Positions 44,750 to 54,631 are shown, numbered from the stretch's first letter. The stretch is DNA of 64,000 bases from JAPOUP01 sp965203255 (GCA_965203255.1 OZ241882.1:1612001-1676000); one strand, 5' to 3'. A program made the numbers and translations. Notes: generated by a model not told the origin, from the letters alone.

Positions 44750-46066
44750 TCAGTCACCCTGCCGTTTGGCCCGTAGCTTGGTGAAATAGTCGAGACGCCT
44801 TTTCAGCTCCCGTTCATAGCCCCGCTCGACCGGATGGTAGTATACCCCTCGGTCCATTCCTTCCGGAAAATAATTCTGGCCACTGAATGCCTCTTCTTCA
44901 TCATGGTCGTATGCGTAGTCCTTGCCGTACCCATGATCCTTCATCAACTGCGTTGGTGCGTTCAATATGTGCTTGGGCGGACTCAGGCTGCCCGTTGCTC
45001 TCGCCGACTTCGCGGAAGCTTTCATGGCCACGTAACCGGCGTTGGATTTTGGGGCGAGGGCCAGGTAGATCACCGCCTGTCCCAACGCCAGTTCACCCTC
45101 TGGACTGCCCAGACGCTCGTAAGTTTCCCATGCGTCAAGACAGACGCGTTGCGCCTGCGGTTCAGCCAACCCAATGTCCTCCACCGCCATGCGGGTAACC
45201 CGACGCGCGAGGTACCGTGGATCCTCCCCACCTTCCAGCATCCGGGCCAACCAGTAAAGCGCCGCATCCGGATCGGAACCGCGAACGGACTTATGCAGCG
45301 CCGAGATCAGATTGTAATGGGCATCACCGGACTTATCGTATTGCGCCGCCCGACGCTGAAGCCTGCTGACCATAACATCGCAACCAAGCTGTTCCTCAGC
45401 CCCCCAAGCCGCGATCTGCTCAACGAGATTGAGCAGTGCGCGCCCGTCACCGTCCGCCAGTTCAAGCAAGCTCTTTCGAGCCTCGGGGGTCAGGGGAAGC
45501 TCAGAGTCCGTCAGACGCTCGGCACGTTGGATCAGGCGTTCCAGATCCGGAAGGCCAAGTCGATGAAGCACCAGGACTTGGGCTCGTGACAGCAGCGCGG
45601 CGTTGAGCTCGAAGCTAGGGTTTTCCGTGGTGGCACCGACCAAAAGAATGGTGCCGTCCTCCATATGTGGCAGAAAACCATCCTGCTGCGCCTTGTTGAA
45701 CCGGTGGATTTCATCCACAAACAGCAGGGTTCCCTGGCCGTTTGCCCGTCGATGCCTTGCAGCCTCGAATATCCGTTTGAGTTCCGCAACTCCGGTGAAT
45801 ATGGCGCTGATCTGGACAAATCGCAGTTCGGTCTCGTCGGCGAGCAGACGGGCGATCGTGGTCTTCCCAACGCCGGGAGGTCCCCACAACACCAGCGAAG
45901 TCATTGCTCTGGAGGCCAACATGACACCGAGTGGGCCATTCCTGCCAAGAATGTGATCCTGACCGATAACGTCAGCGAGTCTACTGGGACGCAGCCTGTC
46001 CGCCAGGGGACGAGGGGCGCCTTCATCGTTGGGGAGCGCCGACGGAGTTTCAAAGAGATCAGACAT
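44750..46066 (-). CDS. rarA: replication-associated recombination protein A
   Basis: A 438-residue AAA+ clamp-loader-like ATPase (RarA/MgsA/WRNIP1) acting at stalled forks. The N terminus RPLADRLRPSRLADVIGQDHIL is the family start. Walker A GPPGVGKTT, Walker B LLFVDEIHRFNKAQQD and sensor region TTENPSFELN follow, then the C-terminal tetramerisation domain (CLDAWETYERLGSPEGELAL). ATG 46066 (MSDLFE) is preferred to the earlier ATG at 46150. It is the first gene of the operon. Confidence 0.96.
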   Translation of the reverse strand: MSDLFETPSALPNDEGAPRPLADRLRPSRLADVIGQDHILGRNGPLGVMLASRAMTSLVLWGPPGVGKTTIARLLADETELRFVQISAIFTGVAELKRIFEAARHRRANGQGTLLFVDEIHRFNKAQQDGFLPHMEDGTILLVGATTENPSFELNAALLSRAQVLVLHRLGLPDLERLIQRAERLTDSELPLTPEARKSLLELADGDGRALLNLVEQIAAWGAEEQLGCDVMVSRLQRRAAQYDKSGDAHYNLISALHKSVRGSDPDAALYWLARMLEGGEDPRYLARRVTRMAVEDIGLAEPQAQRVCLDAWETYERLGSPEGELALGQAVIYLALAPKSNAGYVAMKASAKSARATGSLSPPKHILNAPTQLMKDHGYGKDYAYDHDEEEAFSGQNYFPEGMDRGVYYHPVERGYERELKRRLDYFTKLRAKRQGD

Positions 46067-46635
46067 GGGCCGTCGATATTTCCCAGCCTCTCCAGACGAA
46101 AGGGTAACTTCAGTATTAGGTGAATGGCGTTTTCGTAGACTGACCCTCAAGATCGATTCCAGACGGGAGCCGACTCACATTGACTCATTCAGCTCCGATA
46201 TGACGGACGCGACGCAGGCAGCTTGGCACAGCGGCGTGAGATAGGCAAGCTGAGCACGGTCTCACTGTTCAGACGCCCTGGTGTTGCCAATCAATTGATC
46301 TGCAACAGGCTGTCCTGACGCCGTCATGGGAAGCCTGCTGATGACACAACTTCATGGTCCACAAAGGCACCGTCGTCACGGCTTGACCAATTCGCGCAAC
46401 TGGAGTCCCGCACCTCTTCAGGCCGACGACCGCGCTGCAAAACTGCGGTCAGACCACACCATCCAAACTTGCGTCAAAGCCATGCCGGACTTGGCGGGCG
46501 CGGGGCACCCCTTCATCCCGGATATCATTCACAGCGAATGCAGCGGCCATTCCGGAATTGGCCAGACCGCCACCAAGATTAAGAAACAAAGGAAAGTCCA
46601 AACCTAACCTGGAAACACCGACTTCGAAGCGACCC
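46067..46635. other. gap between rplQ and rarA
   Basis: About 570 bp with no recognisable gene. In related genomes a Do/DegQ-type protease gene is often found between rplQ and rarA; I see no trace of it. The stretch should contain the rplQ terminator and the rarA promoter. Confidence 0.45.
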
Positions 46636-47070
46636 TTAGAGGGATGGCAGATCCTGCGCTTCCGCCTCTTCCTCCGCCACACGGGCCCGGTCCGCTTCGC
46701 CCCTTGCTTCCGGATCGCGATCAACAAACTCGATTATGGCCATGGGGGCCATGTCGCCATAGCGAAAGCCTGCCTTCAGCACCCGAACATAGCCACCATT
46801 TCGATCCTGGTAGCGTGGACCCAGAACGTCGAATAGCTTGCTCACATAGCGGTCCTGCTTGAGTCGGCTGGCAGCCTGGCGCCGGGCATGAAGGTCTCCA
46901 CGCTTTCCAAGCGTCACGAGCTTTTCGACCACCCGCCGCAATTCCTTGGCCTTGGGCAACGTCGTCCGAATCTGTTCGTGCTCAATCAGGGAGCCCGCCA
47001 TGTTGGCAAAGAGCGCCTTTCGGTGCTCGTGCGTTCGATTCAGGTGGCGATATCCACGTGCGTGGCGCAT
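46636..47070 (-). CDS. rplQ: 50S ribosomal protein L17
   Basis: A 144-residue bL17. The start MRHARGYRHLNRTHEHRKAL is the family N terminus, so ATG 47070 is used although the frame opens at 47307. Further signatures: FANMAGSLIEHEQIRTTLPK and RNGGYVRVLKAGFRYGDMAP. The C-terminal tail is acidic (EEEAEAQD). It follows rpoA by 163 bp, as the last gene of the alpha operon. Confidence 0.98.
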   Translation of the reverse strand: MRHARGYRHLNRTHEHRKALFANMAGSLIEHEQIRTTLPKAKELRRVVEKLVTLGKRGDLHARRQAASRLKQDRYVSKLFDVLGPRYQDRNGGYVRVLKAGFRYGDMAPMAIIEFVDRDPEARGEADRARVAEEEAEAQDLPSL

Positions 47071-47233
47071 GTTCTCATTCCTCTGGGTTGCAACATTCAT
47101 TAAGGAAGCGTTCCGTCGCTTTTCCTCACGTCCTTCAGCCCCATCCCGGCCACGATGCCAAATCGACAAAAAGTCATGTGTATTGACCGTAGCGTCCCGA
47201 ATTCCTTTCTCGAAGCGGACGCGGAGCTTCGTT

Positions 47234-48250
47234 TCAGTACTGGTCCTCGAACCTCTTTGAAAGATCCTCGATATTTTCAGGTGGCCATTCCTCAACATCC
47301 ATGCCAAGGTGAAGTCCCATTCCAGACAGAACCTCCTTGATTTCGTTGAGGGATTTTCGCCCGAAATTCGGTGTCCGCAGCATCTCGGATTCGGTCTTCT
47401 GGACCAAGTCGCCGATGTAGACGATGTTATCGTTCTTCAAACAGTTGGCGGAACGTACACTGAGCTCCAGTTCCTCCACTTTCCTCAGGTACTGCGGATT
47501 GATGGTCATCCCGTCGTCCTCGTCCTGACGACGGACCTGCTCGGGTTCGTCGAAGTTGACGAAGATCGAGAGCTGATCCTGAATGATCCGCGCGGCGAAG
47601 GCGAGTGCGTCTTCGGGAGTCAGGGTTCCATCTGTCTCAATCCTGAGGGTCAGCTTGTCGTAATCCAACACCTGCCCCTCACGGGTAGGCTGGACCTCAT
47701 AGCTGACCTTTCTGACCGGGGAATAGATGGCATCGACCGGAACGCTACCGATAGGCGCGTCCTCAGGTCGGTTTCTATCGGCTGCGACATAGCCCTTCCC
47801 GGTCGACACCTCCAGTTCCATGAACAGCTCCGCACCCTCATCAAGATGGCAGATGACGTGGTCCTTGTTGAGGATCTCAATTCCCGCGCTTTCGCTGATA
47901 TCGCCGGCGGTCACAATTCCCGGGCCCCGCGCTGAAACCGAAAGTCTCTTGGGACCCTCGACTCCCATGCTGATCGCGACGCCTTTCAGATTCAGCACGA
48001 TGTCAGTGACATCCTCCCGCACTCCGGCGACCGACGAGAACTCATGAAGCACATTGTCAATCTGCACTGTAGTGATCGCGGCACCCTGCAAAGAGGACAG
48101 CAATACGCGCCGCAAGGCATTACCCAAAGTTAGGCCGAAACCACGCTCAAGTGGCTCTGCAACGAAAGTGGCCTGCCGCAAGGGATCATTGCCCTGCTTC
48201 ATCTCTAGCTGGTTGGGCTTGATCAGCTCCTGCCAGTTCTTATGGATCAT
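47234..48250 (-). CDS. rpoA: RNA polymerase alpha subunit
   Basis: A 338-residue alpha subunit. The N-terminal dimerisation domain has IHKNWQELIKPNQLEM, AEPLERGFGLTLGNALRRVL and DNVLHEFSSVAGVREDVTD. The C-terminal DNA-contact domain has LELSVRSANCLKNDNIVYIG and ETEMLRTPNFGRKSLNEIK (here SEMLR). ATG 48250 is chosen; the frame opens upstream without family matches. Confidence 0.98.
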   Translation of the reverse strand: MIHKNWQELIKPNQLEMKQGNDPLRQATFVAEPLERGFGLTLGNALRRVLLSSLQGAAITTVQIDNVLHEFSSVAGVREDVTDIVLNLKGVAISMGVEGPKRLSVSARGPGIVTAGDISESAGIEILNKDHVICHLDEGAELFMELEVSTGKGYVAADRNRPEDAPIGSVPVDAIYSPVRKVSYEVQPTREGQVLDYDKLTLRIETDGTLTPEDALAFAARIIQDQLSIFVNFDEPEQVRRQDEDDGMTINPQYLRKVEELELSVRSANCLKNDNIVYIGDLVQKTESEMLRTPNFGRKSLNEIKEVLSGMGLHLGMDVEEWPPENIEDLSKRFEDQY

Positions 48251-48358
48251 ATTGTGTCTCCAATAATGCCCACTGCCTCGGTCGAGTTGGCAGTTGATGC
48301 CCGAATTAATCGAAACCGCACAAACCAACCGCTGGATTGTGGCCCGCGGTGAATTGGG

Positions 48359-48748
48359 TCAGACCCTACGGCGTTTGGGAGGACGGCAACCGTTGTGGGC
48401 GATTGGTGTAACGTCTCGGATCGAAGTGATGTTGAAACCAACAGCGGCAAGGGCACGCAATGCGCTCTCCCGACCCGATCCCGGTCCCTGAACCTCGACT
48501 TCCAAGGTCTTGACGCCATGTTCCTGCGCCTTCCGACCGGCGTCTTCCGCTGCCATTTGCGCCGCGTAGGGTGTCGACTTTCGCGAACCTTTGAAGCCCA
48601 TGGTTCCAGCGGAACTCCAGGCGATCGCATTGCCCTGCACATCGGATATCAGGATCTTTGTGTTGTTGAAGGAACTGCTCACATGCGCCACACCAGCGGC
48701 GATGTTCTTGCGTTCCTTTCGCTTGACGCGAATTCTGTCACGAGCCAC
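48359..48748 (-). CDS. rpsK: 30S ribosomal protein S11
   Basis: A 129-residue uS11 with the usual basic start (MARDRIRVKRKERKNIAAGV), AHVSSSFNNTKILISDVQGN, and the C-terminal SIRDVTPIAHNGCRPPKRRR. It lies 15 bp after rpsM and 108 bp before rpoA in the normal order. Confidence 0.98.
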   Translation of the reverse strand: MARDRIRVKRKERKNIAAGVAHVSSSFNNTKILISDVQGNAIAWSSAGTMGFKGSRKSTPYAAQMAAEDAGRKAQEHGVKTLEVEVQGPGSGRESALRALAAVGFNITSIRDVTPIAHNGCRPPKRRRV

Positions 48749-48763
48749 GACCCATGCCCTCCC

Positions 48764-49132
48764 TTACTTTTTCTTACCGGCAATCGGCTTTGCCGGACCC
48801 TTTCGGGTGCGGGCGTTGGTGTGGGTGCGCTGGCCACGTACCGGCAGGTTACGTCGGTGTCGCAGGCCACGGTAGCAACCGAGGTCCATAAGGTGCTTTA
48901 TGTTCATCTGCACCTCGCGGCGCAGGTCGCCCTCCACATTCAGATTGGCGTCAATGAATTCCCGGATTCTGAGTACATCGGCATCCGAAAGTTCATTGAC
49001 ACGGCGAGCCTGATCCAAGCCAACAGCCTCGCAGATCCTGCGCGCGGTTGCATGGCCTATTCCATGGATATAGGTCAGCGCGATCGGTACGCGCTTTGAT
49101 GTGGGTATATTCACCCCAGCGATACGAGCCAA
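48764..49132 (-). CDS. rpsM: 30S ribosomal protein S13
   Basis: A 122-residue uS13. The family N terminus ARIAGVNIPTSKRVPIALTY follows directly after TTG 49132, giving the standard length, with AAAGGA 7-12 nt upstream as ribosome site. The in-frame ATG at 49150 would add six residues not seen in the family and would place the ribosome site inside the gene. The C-terminal tail GQRTHTNARTRKGPAKPIAG is typical. Upstream, where adk should be, the accessory insertion begins. Confidence 0.96.
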   Translation of the reverse strand: MARIAGVNIPTSKRVPIALTYIHGIGHATARRICEAVGLDQARRVNELSDADVLRIREFIDANLNVEGDLRREVQMNIKHLMDLGCYRGLRHRRNLPVRGQRTHTNARTRKGPAKPIAGKKK

Positions 49133-50148
49133 TTGGAAAATTCCTTTCAAGTTGCGGTTCCGTAATTCCAGAACCTTTTTTCACAACCAAAACCCGAGGA
49201 AACGAGTTCCACGGGCCAAATCCAGATATCCCGCGACCTTAGCCCCTGACATCCAAAGACAGCGACTGTGACCGAGTTCTATACGGGAAGTGCGAAGGTA
49301 GCGGTCGTTTCAACAGATGTCAACGCCTTCTCGACCGGTCGACCGGTAATCCTTGTCGAAGACTGAGTTCAGGGTGTCCAGATATCCGGCGGGTGGCACG
49401 GATTTTCGCGCCCAAGCGCCGCATCTGGTGGCCCTCTCGATCCAACCCCATAATCTGCGCTCCAAACGAAACACCCCTTCACGGTCGCGGTACGTCACTC
49501 CAGCCACATTCTGGAAGTGGGGCGGCAATTTGCCCCAATTCAGCACAACCGGACTTTCTTTCAAGTCACTTGAATGCCAGGGCCCTTTCCAGCCTCACCA
49601 TGGCTTGGCGGCCGTTCGAGCCGGTGGATGCCATTCATGCCGCACGACCCCAGACGACTGCAATGGCATTCGGTTAGTACTACTGTTCCGAAGCGTTTTT
49701 CCGGACCTGCCGCAAGCCCATGACATTGCCTGATTTTCTGTGTTCCGGAATTTTTTCGCGGGATCGATTAACAGGCGATTGCTGATTCGTATGCTCGTGT
49801 CACGAAGATTCGGGAACCGTCCATGGACTGGCGAATCACCGACCTGAAGTCGACCACCTCCCGTTAAGAACTCCGGTTTCCCCCTGCCGTGTCCAATGGT
49901 CCGCTTGGGATAGGCACGGCCCATTCTGAATCCAGCCCCTTGCCGAAACCTGAATGTTCGGGACGCAGCCCGGACTTCGGTCGTATGCGAATGGAACGGC
50001 TGGCGCGGCGTACGTCACAGCCGCTGAAACAGTCAGGTGTTGCATCTCAGTATGGAATGGGGCTTGCTAATTTCAATTCAGCCTCGGATTTGCAGAGTGT
50101 CTCATGCTTGGAATTCGTGGATTTCGACAGAATTAAGGGGAGCAGACA
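49133..50148. other. junction region upstream of rpsM
   Basis: About 1 kb with no recognisable gene. It must now contain the promoter for rpsM-rpsK-rpoA-rplQ, since adk and the spc operon have been pushed 12 kb away. Positions 50036-50062 (ggtgttgcatctcagtat, then ggaatgggg) match an IS30 right end with four mismatches, so part of this stretch is old IS debris. Confidence 0.5.
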
Positions 50149-51558
50149 ATGGCGAACCGCCCCATACGATCAGTGTATTTTACAAGATTGGCGTTAGAGA
50201 ATGTCCGTTCATTCAGTGAACGTCAGGAACTGAATCTCATCGGAAATGAGGGACGACCTGCCCAATGGACACTGATTCTTGGAGACAACGGTGTAGGAAA
50301 GACAACGCTTCTCGAGTGTCTTGCGCGCATGCGACCAGTGCTCAACCCATCGTCGAACGAGAACGATGATCAAACCATAGACTGTTTCGAGCCCGAGTTC
50401 AAAGGAGAAGAGAGCAACGATACGTTAGATTCATATGCTCGATCTGGACCAAACACAATTGCAAAGCTGAAAGCTGAACTATCGTACGGCGTTCCATTCA
50501 TAGAGGAAGAGGCGTGTAGCAAACCCGAAAGTTGCAAGGGGTCAATTTCAACTGGGCTTGAGATCGCCAGACGACATAGCCAACTCGAGAGATTTTCGGC
50601 AGATGGCGATGAAACGATATCTGACGTGGGCGAACCATTTGTGCTGGCATATGGTGCTGGTCGACATCCTAAGACAAATGGTTTGGAACAGACTGAGACC
50701 GCAGGACCGGTGAGTTCGCTCTTTAAGGTGGAATCGGCGCTTCTTGACGCAGAATCACTGTTGTCCTTATTGGAGTTTGCAACTCTGAAGGGCAACGAGC
50801 AGGCCAAAGGGCAGCGTGATTCACTGAAGCGAATGCTCGCCGAAATCCTTCCAGATCTGGAATGCTCACAAAATATCGAAATTCATGGGCCCTCAATATC
50901 TTCAACAACTTCCAAGGCTAATGGTGTCTGGGTCTTGACGGACTATGGAAAGGTACCTCTGTCGCGGTTGAGCCTAGGCTATCAGACAGTCGTTGCGTGG
51001 ACTCTCGACATTGCCTGGCGATTGCTCGAGAGATACCCGGATAGCGACGACCCCATGCGTGAGGCGGCAATAGTAATTGTGGATGAAATTGATCTCCATC
51101 TGCACCCTCGTTGGCAGAGAACCATTCGCCAACACCTGACTGAACACTTTCCGAATATCCAGTTCATTGCGACTGCTCACAGCCCACTGATGGCCCAAAG
51201 CTCCCTTGATGGGAATTTGGCCGTCCTGAGGAAGCACGAAGATCATACGGAAATACTAAACGATCCGACTGTCATCAAGGAGTGGCGAATAGATCAAGTG
51301 ATTACGAGCGAACTCTTTGGACTGGAATCCGCACGTCCTCCCGAAGTGGAAAAGGCGTTGACAAGACGTCATGAACTTACATTGCAGGAGAAACTCTCAG
51401 CCAACGAGCAGCGGGAGCTCGCGGAATTGGACAGGATTGCGGACAGCCTTCCGTCGGCAGAAACAGAGGATGACCGGAATGCAATGGCAATAATCCGTCG
51501 CGCAGCGGAAGCGCTGACGCGTGGCGAAAATACCGAAGGGAAGGACGGGAGAACATGA
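50149..51558 (+). CDS. AAA ATPase, PtuA-like (Septu-type defence)
   Basis: A 469-residue ABC/AAA-type ATPase of the OLD/PtuA group. Walker A is GDNGVGKT (45-52), after FTRLALENVRSFSERQELNL. Walker B is IVIVDEIDLHLHPRWQRTIR near 306 and the switch region ATAHSPLMAQSS near 345. The tail is helical and acidic. Its stop overlaps the ATG of an HNH gene, the PtuA-PtuB layout of the Septu anti-phage system. AAGGGG precedes the ATG. The gene is A+T-richer than its ribosomal neighbours, which fits transfer. No reverse transcriptase is nearby, so it is not a retron of the Ec78 kind. Confidence 0.82.
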   Translation: MANRPIRSVYFTRLALENVRSFSERQELNLIGNEGRPAQWTLILGDNGVGKTTLLECLARMRPVLNPSSNENDDQTIDCFEPEFKGEESNDTLDSYARSGPNTIAKLKAELSYGVPFIEEEACSKPESCKGSISTGLEIARRHSQLERFSADGDETISDVGEPFVLAYGAGRHPKTNGLEQTETAGPVSSLFKVESALLDAESLLSLLEFATLKGNEQAKGQRDSLKRMLAEILPDLECSQNIEIHGPSISSTTSKANGVWVLTDYGKVPLSRLSLGYQTVVAWTLDIAWRLLERYPDSDDPMREAAIVIVDEIDLHLHPRWQRTIRQHLTEHFPNIQFIATAHSPLMAQSSLDGNLAVLRKHEDHTEILNDPTVIKEWRIDQVITSELFGLESARPPEVEKALTRRHELTLQEKLSANEQRELAELDRIADSLPSAETEDDRNAMAIIRRAAEALTRGENTEGKDGRT

Positions 51559-52280
51559 TTCGCATCAGTAAGGTGACTGCTCCAAAACGATTATCAGAGG
51601 GGGTCAACAGAACCGAAATTGATTGTTTGGATTTTGACAGTTATTCTAATGAATACAAGGTTGGCAAAAGGAAAATGGAATTTGATCGCAGAATATATGG
51701 CCACGACTGTGTAAAGAAGGCACTGCTTGAATCTCAGCATCAGAAATGCTGCTATTGTGAAGCCAAGTTCCTGGCGAACTCACACGGCGATGTTGAGCAT
51801 TACCGGCCAAAGGGAGCCGTTAGACAAGGTAAGGGTTCGAGCCCAGTGAAGCCAGGGTATTACTGGATGGCCTATAGGTGGGAGAATTTGTATTTTTGCT
51901 GTGAGATATGCAATCGGAGCCACAAGAGAGATTTGTTCCCGCTTAGGCACCCCCATAGGCGGTCGGTTTCGCACCATGATGACCTAAAGAAAGAGGAGCC
52001 GCTCATTCTTGACCCCGGAGGCAATGAGGATCCACGCGATCACATTACGTTTCGGCAGGAGTTGGCGGTGGGGAGGACATGTGAAGGCAAGACCACCATT
52101 GAAATGATAGGGTTAAATCGGCCGGATTTGTGTGAAAGACGACTGGGAAATCTTAAGAAGATGAAAACGCTGCGAAAGATTGTATTGATTTCGAAGGATA
52201 CCGGACCGCCAGGGTTTGAGAAATTGGCGGAGGAGGCGAAGCTTGCACTGGAGAAGCATCCATGTTGGAAATCAAGCCCG
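51555..52280 (+). pseudogene. HNH endonuclease, PtuB-like, 3' end lost to IS110
   Basis: About 240 residues of native sequence. The HNH core is complete: HQKCCYCEAKFLANSHGDVE, HYRPKG, YRWENLYFCCEICNRSHKRD and LFPL, of the TIGR02646/PtuB type. Native sequence seems to end near KHPCWKSS; from about 52280 the frame runs through GC-rich IS110 DNA as far as 52655. The catalytic part is intact but the C-terminal tail is replaced by IS-encoded residues, so activity is uncertain. ATG overlaps the ATPase stop (ATGA). Confidence 0.8.
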
Positions 52281-53705
52281 GATCCGGCTTTTTTCCGACT
52301 TTTCCGCGGTTTTTCCGCGGTTCCGTGCCCGGCTGTCCCGGACCTTTCCACAGCGTTCCCCACAGGCGGCGCCGTCCGGGCGCGCCGAAGGGCCCGCCGG
52401 GGAGACCCCGGCCGGCCCGCCGGTGATTCGCTTTCGGTGCCGGACGGACGCGGTCCGGCCTGCCGTCAGGCGGCGGCGGCCGCCGTCCGGTCCTCCCACA
52501 TCCGGCGGTCGCGGAGAAGGGCGTTGGCGGTCACGACCAGCCTGCGCATGACGGCGACGGGGGCGACTTTGTGGGGCTTTCCCCTCTCCCGGAGCCGTTG
52601 GTACAGTTCCCTCATGTCCGGGGAGCACCTGCTGGCCGACAGCGCGGCCATATAGACGACATCCCTCGGCCTGCGGCGTCCGCCGCCGATGTGGCGCCCG
52701 CCCTTCAGGGTGCCGCTGTCTCGGGCGAAGGGGGCCACGCCGAGCAGGGATGCGGCCTGGCGGTTGCCGATGGCGCCCAGCTCGGCCATCCATGCGACCA
52801 GCGCCGCGGCGGTGACGGGGCCGATGCCGGGCACCGGGGCCAGGATGCGGTGGCTGTCGGCGAACTCCGGCGATGCGGCGACCGTCCCGCCGATCCGCCG
52901 CTCCAGCGCCACGATGGCGGCGTCGATGTCCTCGAGGACCCTGCCGACCTCCGTGCCGGGTGCGTCGGCGCCGACCTCCGACACGACGGTCCTCAGCTCG
53001 GCGCGCTGGTCCACGAGCTTCTCCCGCAGCACCAGCATGTCGCGGAGCCGGTCGATGGCACCGGTGGCCGGCGCCGTGGCCCGCATGTCCGGGAACGCGG
53101 CCCCGAAGGCCGCCAGTATCCTGGCGTCCACCCTGTCGGTTTTCGCAAGGGCCCCGGCGGCCTTCGCGAAATCCCTCGCCTGCCTCGGGTTCACGACGGT
53201 GGCGGAGAACCCCCTGGCGTGCAGCGACTGCAGCAGGGCCCGGTGCATGCGCCCCGTGGCCTCCATGACGGCCCGCGTGGCGCCGCCCTCCCTGAGGAGG
53301 CGGCCGACCTTGCGGAAGCCGACCGTGTCGTTGGTGGCCGTGAAGTCACGCCCGTTGACGTGGATGTCGGGTGTACGCTTGCCTGCGCCGGTTCCGGCGA
53401 CTATGGCTGTCATGCTCTCCCGCTCCTGTCCTCGCGATGATCCGGTTCCGTGAACCCAGGCATCCATCCAGGACCCGGGAGACGGACGGGAGGGCGGGCC
53501 GACCACGCTGCCGGACGGATCCGCTGTCGCGATCCAAGGCCGTATCGGTCCAACCCGTCCTGCGGGGCAGGGCCCCGCACCGCCGCCGCCGGTAGTGGTC
53601 CGACGGCGGCGGTCCCGCCACAGGAATGAACCGGAGGGACGGCGGAAGGCAACAGGCATGTTTTCCACAGGAAATCGCGCCAAATTTTTCCACAGCCACC
53701 TCCTC
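52275..53705. mobile_element. IS110-family element, copy 2 (limits approximate)
   Basis: A GC-rich element with a minus-strand transposase, inserted into the 3' end of the HNH gene. TTTCCACAG-type repeats occur near both ends (52347 region and 53660-53700), as subterminal markers. A 290-bp non-coding region (53414-53705) lies upstream of the transposase, the place of the bridge RNA. Exact ends cannot be set because the family makes no target duplication. It differs in sequence from the IS110 at 40 kb. Confidence 0.7.
52466..53413 (-). CDS. IS110-family transposase (DEDD), copy 2
   Basis: A 315-residue DEDD recombinase. First Asp region DIHVNGRDFTATND, Glu in RAVMEATGRMHRALL, Asp pair in LAKTDRVDARILAAF. 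The C-terminal Tnp domain contains LAPVPGIGPVTAAALVAWMA and the Ser region in GVAPFARDSGTLKGGRH. ATG 53413 gives normal length with GGGAGAG as ribosome site; the frame opens at 53683 inside the presumed guide-RNA region. Intact. Confidence 0.95.
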   Translation of the reverse strand: MTAIVAGTGAGKRTPDIHVNGRDFTATNDTVGFRKVGRLLREGGATRAVMEATGRMHRALLQSLHARGFSATVVNPRQARDFAKAAGALAKTDRVDARILAAFGAAFPDMRATAPATGAIDRLRDMLVLREKLVDQRAELRTVVSEVGADAPGTEVGRVLEDIDAAIVALERRIGGTVAASPEFADSHRILAPVPGIGPVTAAALVAWMAELGAIGNRQAASLLGVAPFARDSGTLKGGRHIGGGRRRPRDVVYMAALSASRCSPDMRELYQRLRERGKPHKVAPVAVMRRLVVTANALLRDRRMWEDRTAAAAA

Positions 53706-53776
53706 CTTTCATTTCTGATTCTCTGAACATACGAGACGGTCGGTTCAGAGGCTGAGTTCAGTGCGATGGCGGTCGA

Positions 53777-54631
53777 TTATCTGTCAACGTTGCCGAGTAC
53801 CGCCTGATAGAGGCGGTGAACCAAGAGATTACCGTCTGTGGTTAGGCTGTTGGGCCAATCAAGCAAGTGAACCGCTTCAATGTCTCTTTCGATTGAACGC
53901 CTACGCGAAAGTGCGAACTGCCGTTCGGTGTTGGAAACTTTCGAATTGCACGTTGCTGCCTCGAGGAACTCATGGACAGCGGCAAAGACGTAGAGGCCGT
54001 GCAAAAGGCCGGATGCTGGACGCAGTTTCTGTTGCCACGGTGAAAAGAATCTTGTGTGTGGATTGCTGACAAGGGGTAGCACTTTTTCGATCAAGGTAAG
54101 TTGCAGATGCATGCATTCATGGACAAGTGATTCCGCCAAACGCAGCCGACCGGCAGGCTTTATCGGTGGCACAGAAACGAAGATCGAAAATGGTACGTCG
54201 GGGTCACTGTGACTGACATCGTGGCTCTTTGTAGGGGGCTTGAGGATGTGGAGGCACCGCAAGAGCAAGGCGATTGTCTGGTGCAACGTTGGCACAGATC
54301 GAATGAGCTGCAAAGCAATATCTATGGTATCCGTCGGGCAGAGATCGGAGAATTCAATACCGTTAGAAATGTAACGTTTCTGACTAGAAGTTGGCAAACG
54401 CTCGACGACGCATTTGCAGTGGCCGTCAAGGTCGATGCAGGCAAGTTCGCTTCTCTGGGCGAAAGGATCCCTTCGGAGCCATCGATGAGTTCCGTAGTTG
54501 TCAGGACTGAAGTTCGAGGTAGCCGCTTCGTCCCAAATAGATGCAGCCAGCCGACGTGCGATGCCGGGAAGCCAAGTGTGTGTCGAGGTAGAAATCTCTT
54601 TCCTAACAAAATCCGGAAGTGATGGTATCAT
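53777..54631 (-). CDS. HExxH-type peptide hydroxylase of a RiPP cluster
   Basis: A 284-residue protein with the motif LVHECMHLQL (H171, E172, H175) near residue 170, typical of the HExxH proteins found next to radical SAM peptide maturases and described as 2-oxoglutarate-dependent peptide beta-hydroxylases. The rest is helical (LHGLYVFAAVHEFLEAA, RRSIERDIEAVHLLDW). The start may be ATG 54631, just after the oxygenase stop, or ATG 54652 overlapping it. It is the last gene of the cluster. Substrate (the 58-residue precursor) is inferred from position. Confidence 0.78.
   Translation of the reverse strand: MIPSLPDFVRKEISTSTHTWLPGIARRLAASIWDEAATSNFSPDNYGTHRWLRRDPFAQRSELACIDLDGHCKCVVERLPTSSQKRYISNGIEFSDLCPTDTIDIALQLIRSVPTLHQTIALLLRCLHILKPPTKSHDVSHSDPDVPFSIFVSVPPIKPAGRLRLAESLVHECMHLQLTLIEKVLPLVSNPHTRFFSPWQQKLRPASGLLHGLYVFAAVHEFLEAATCNSKVSNTERQFALSRRRSIERDIEAVHLLDWPNSLTTDGNLLVHRLYQAVLGNVDR

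Noticed and set aside
50149..52280. Retron of the Ec78 type (PtuAB plus reverse transcriptase)
   Set aside because: No reverse transcriptase motif (YxDD) or msr/msd-like region is visible near the pair.
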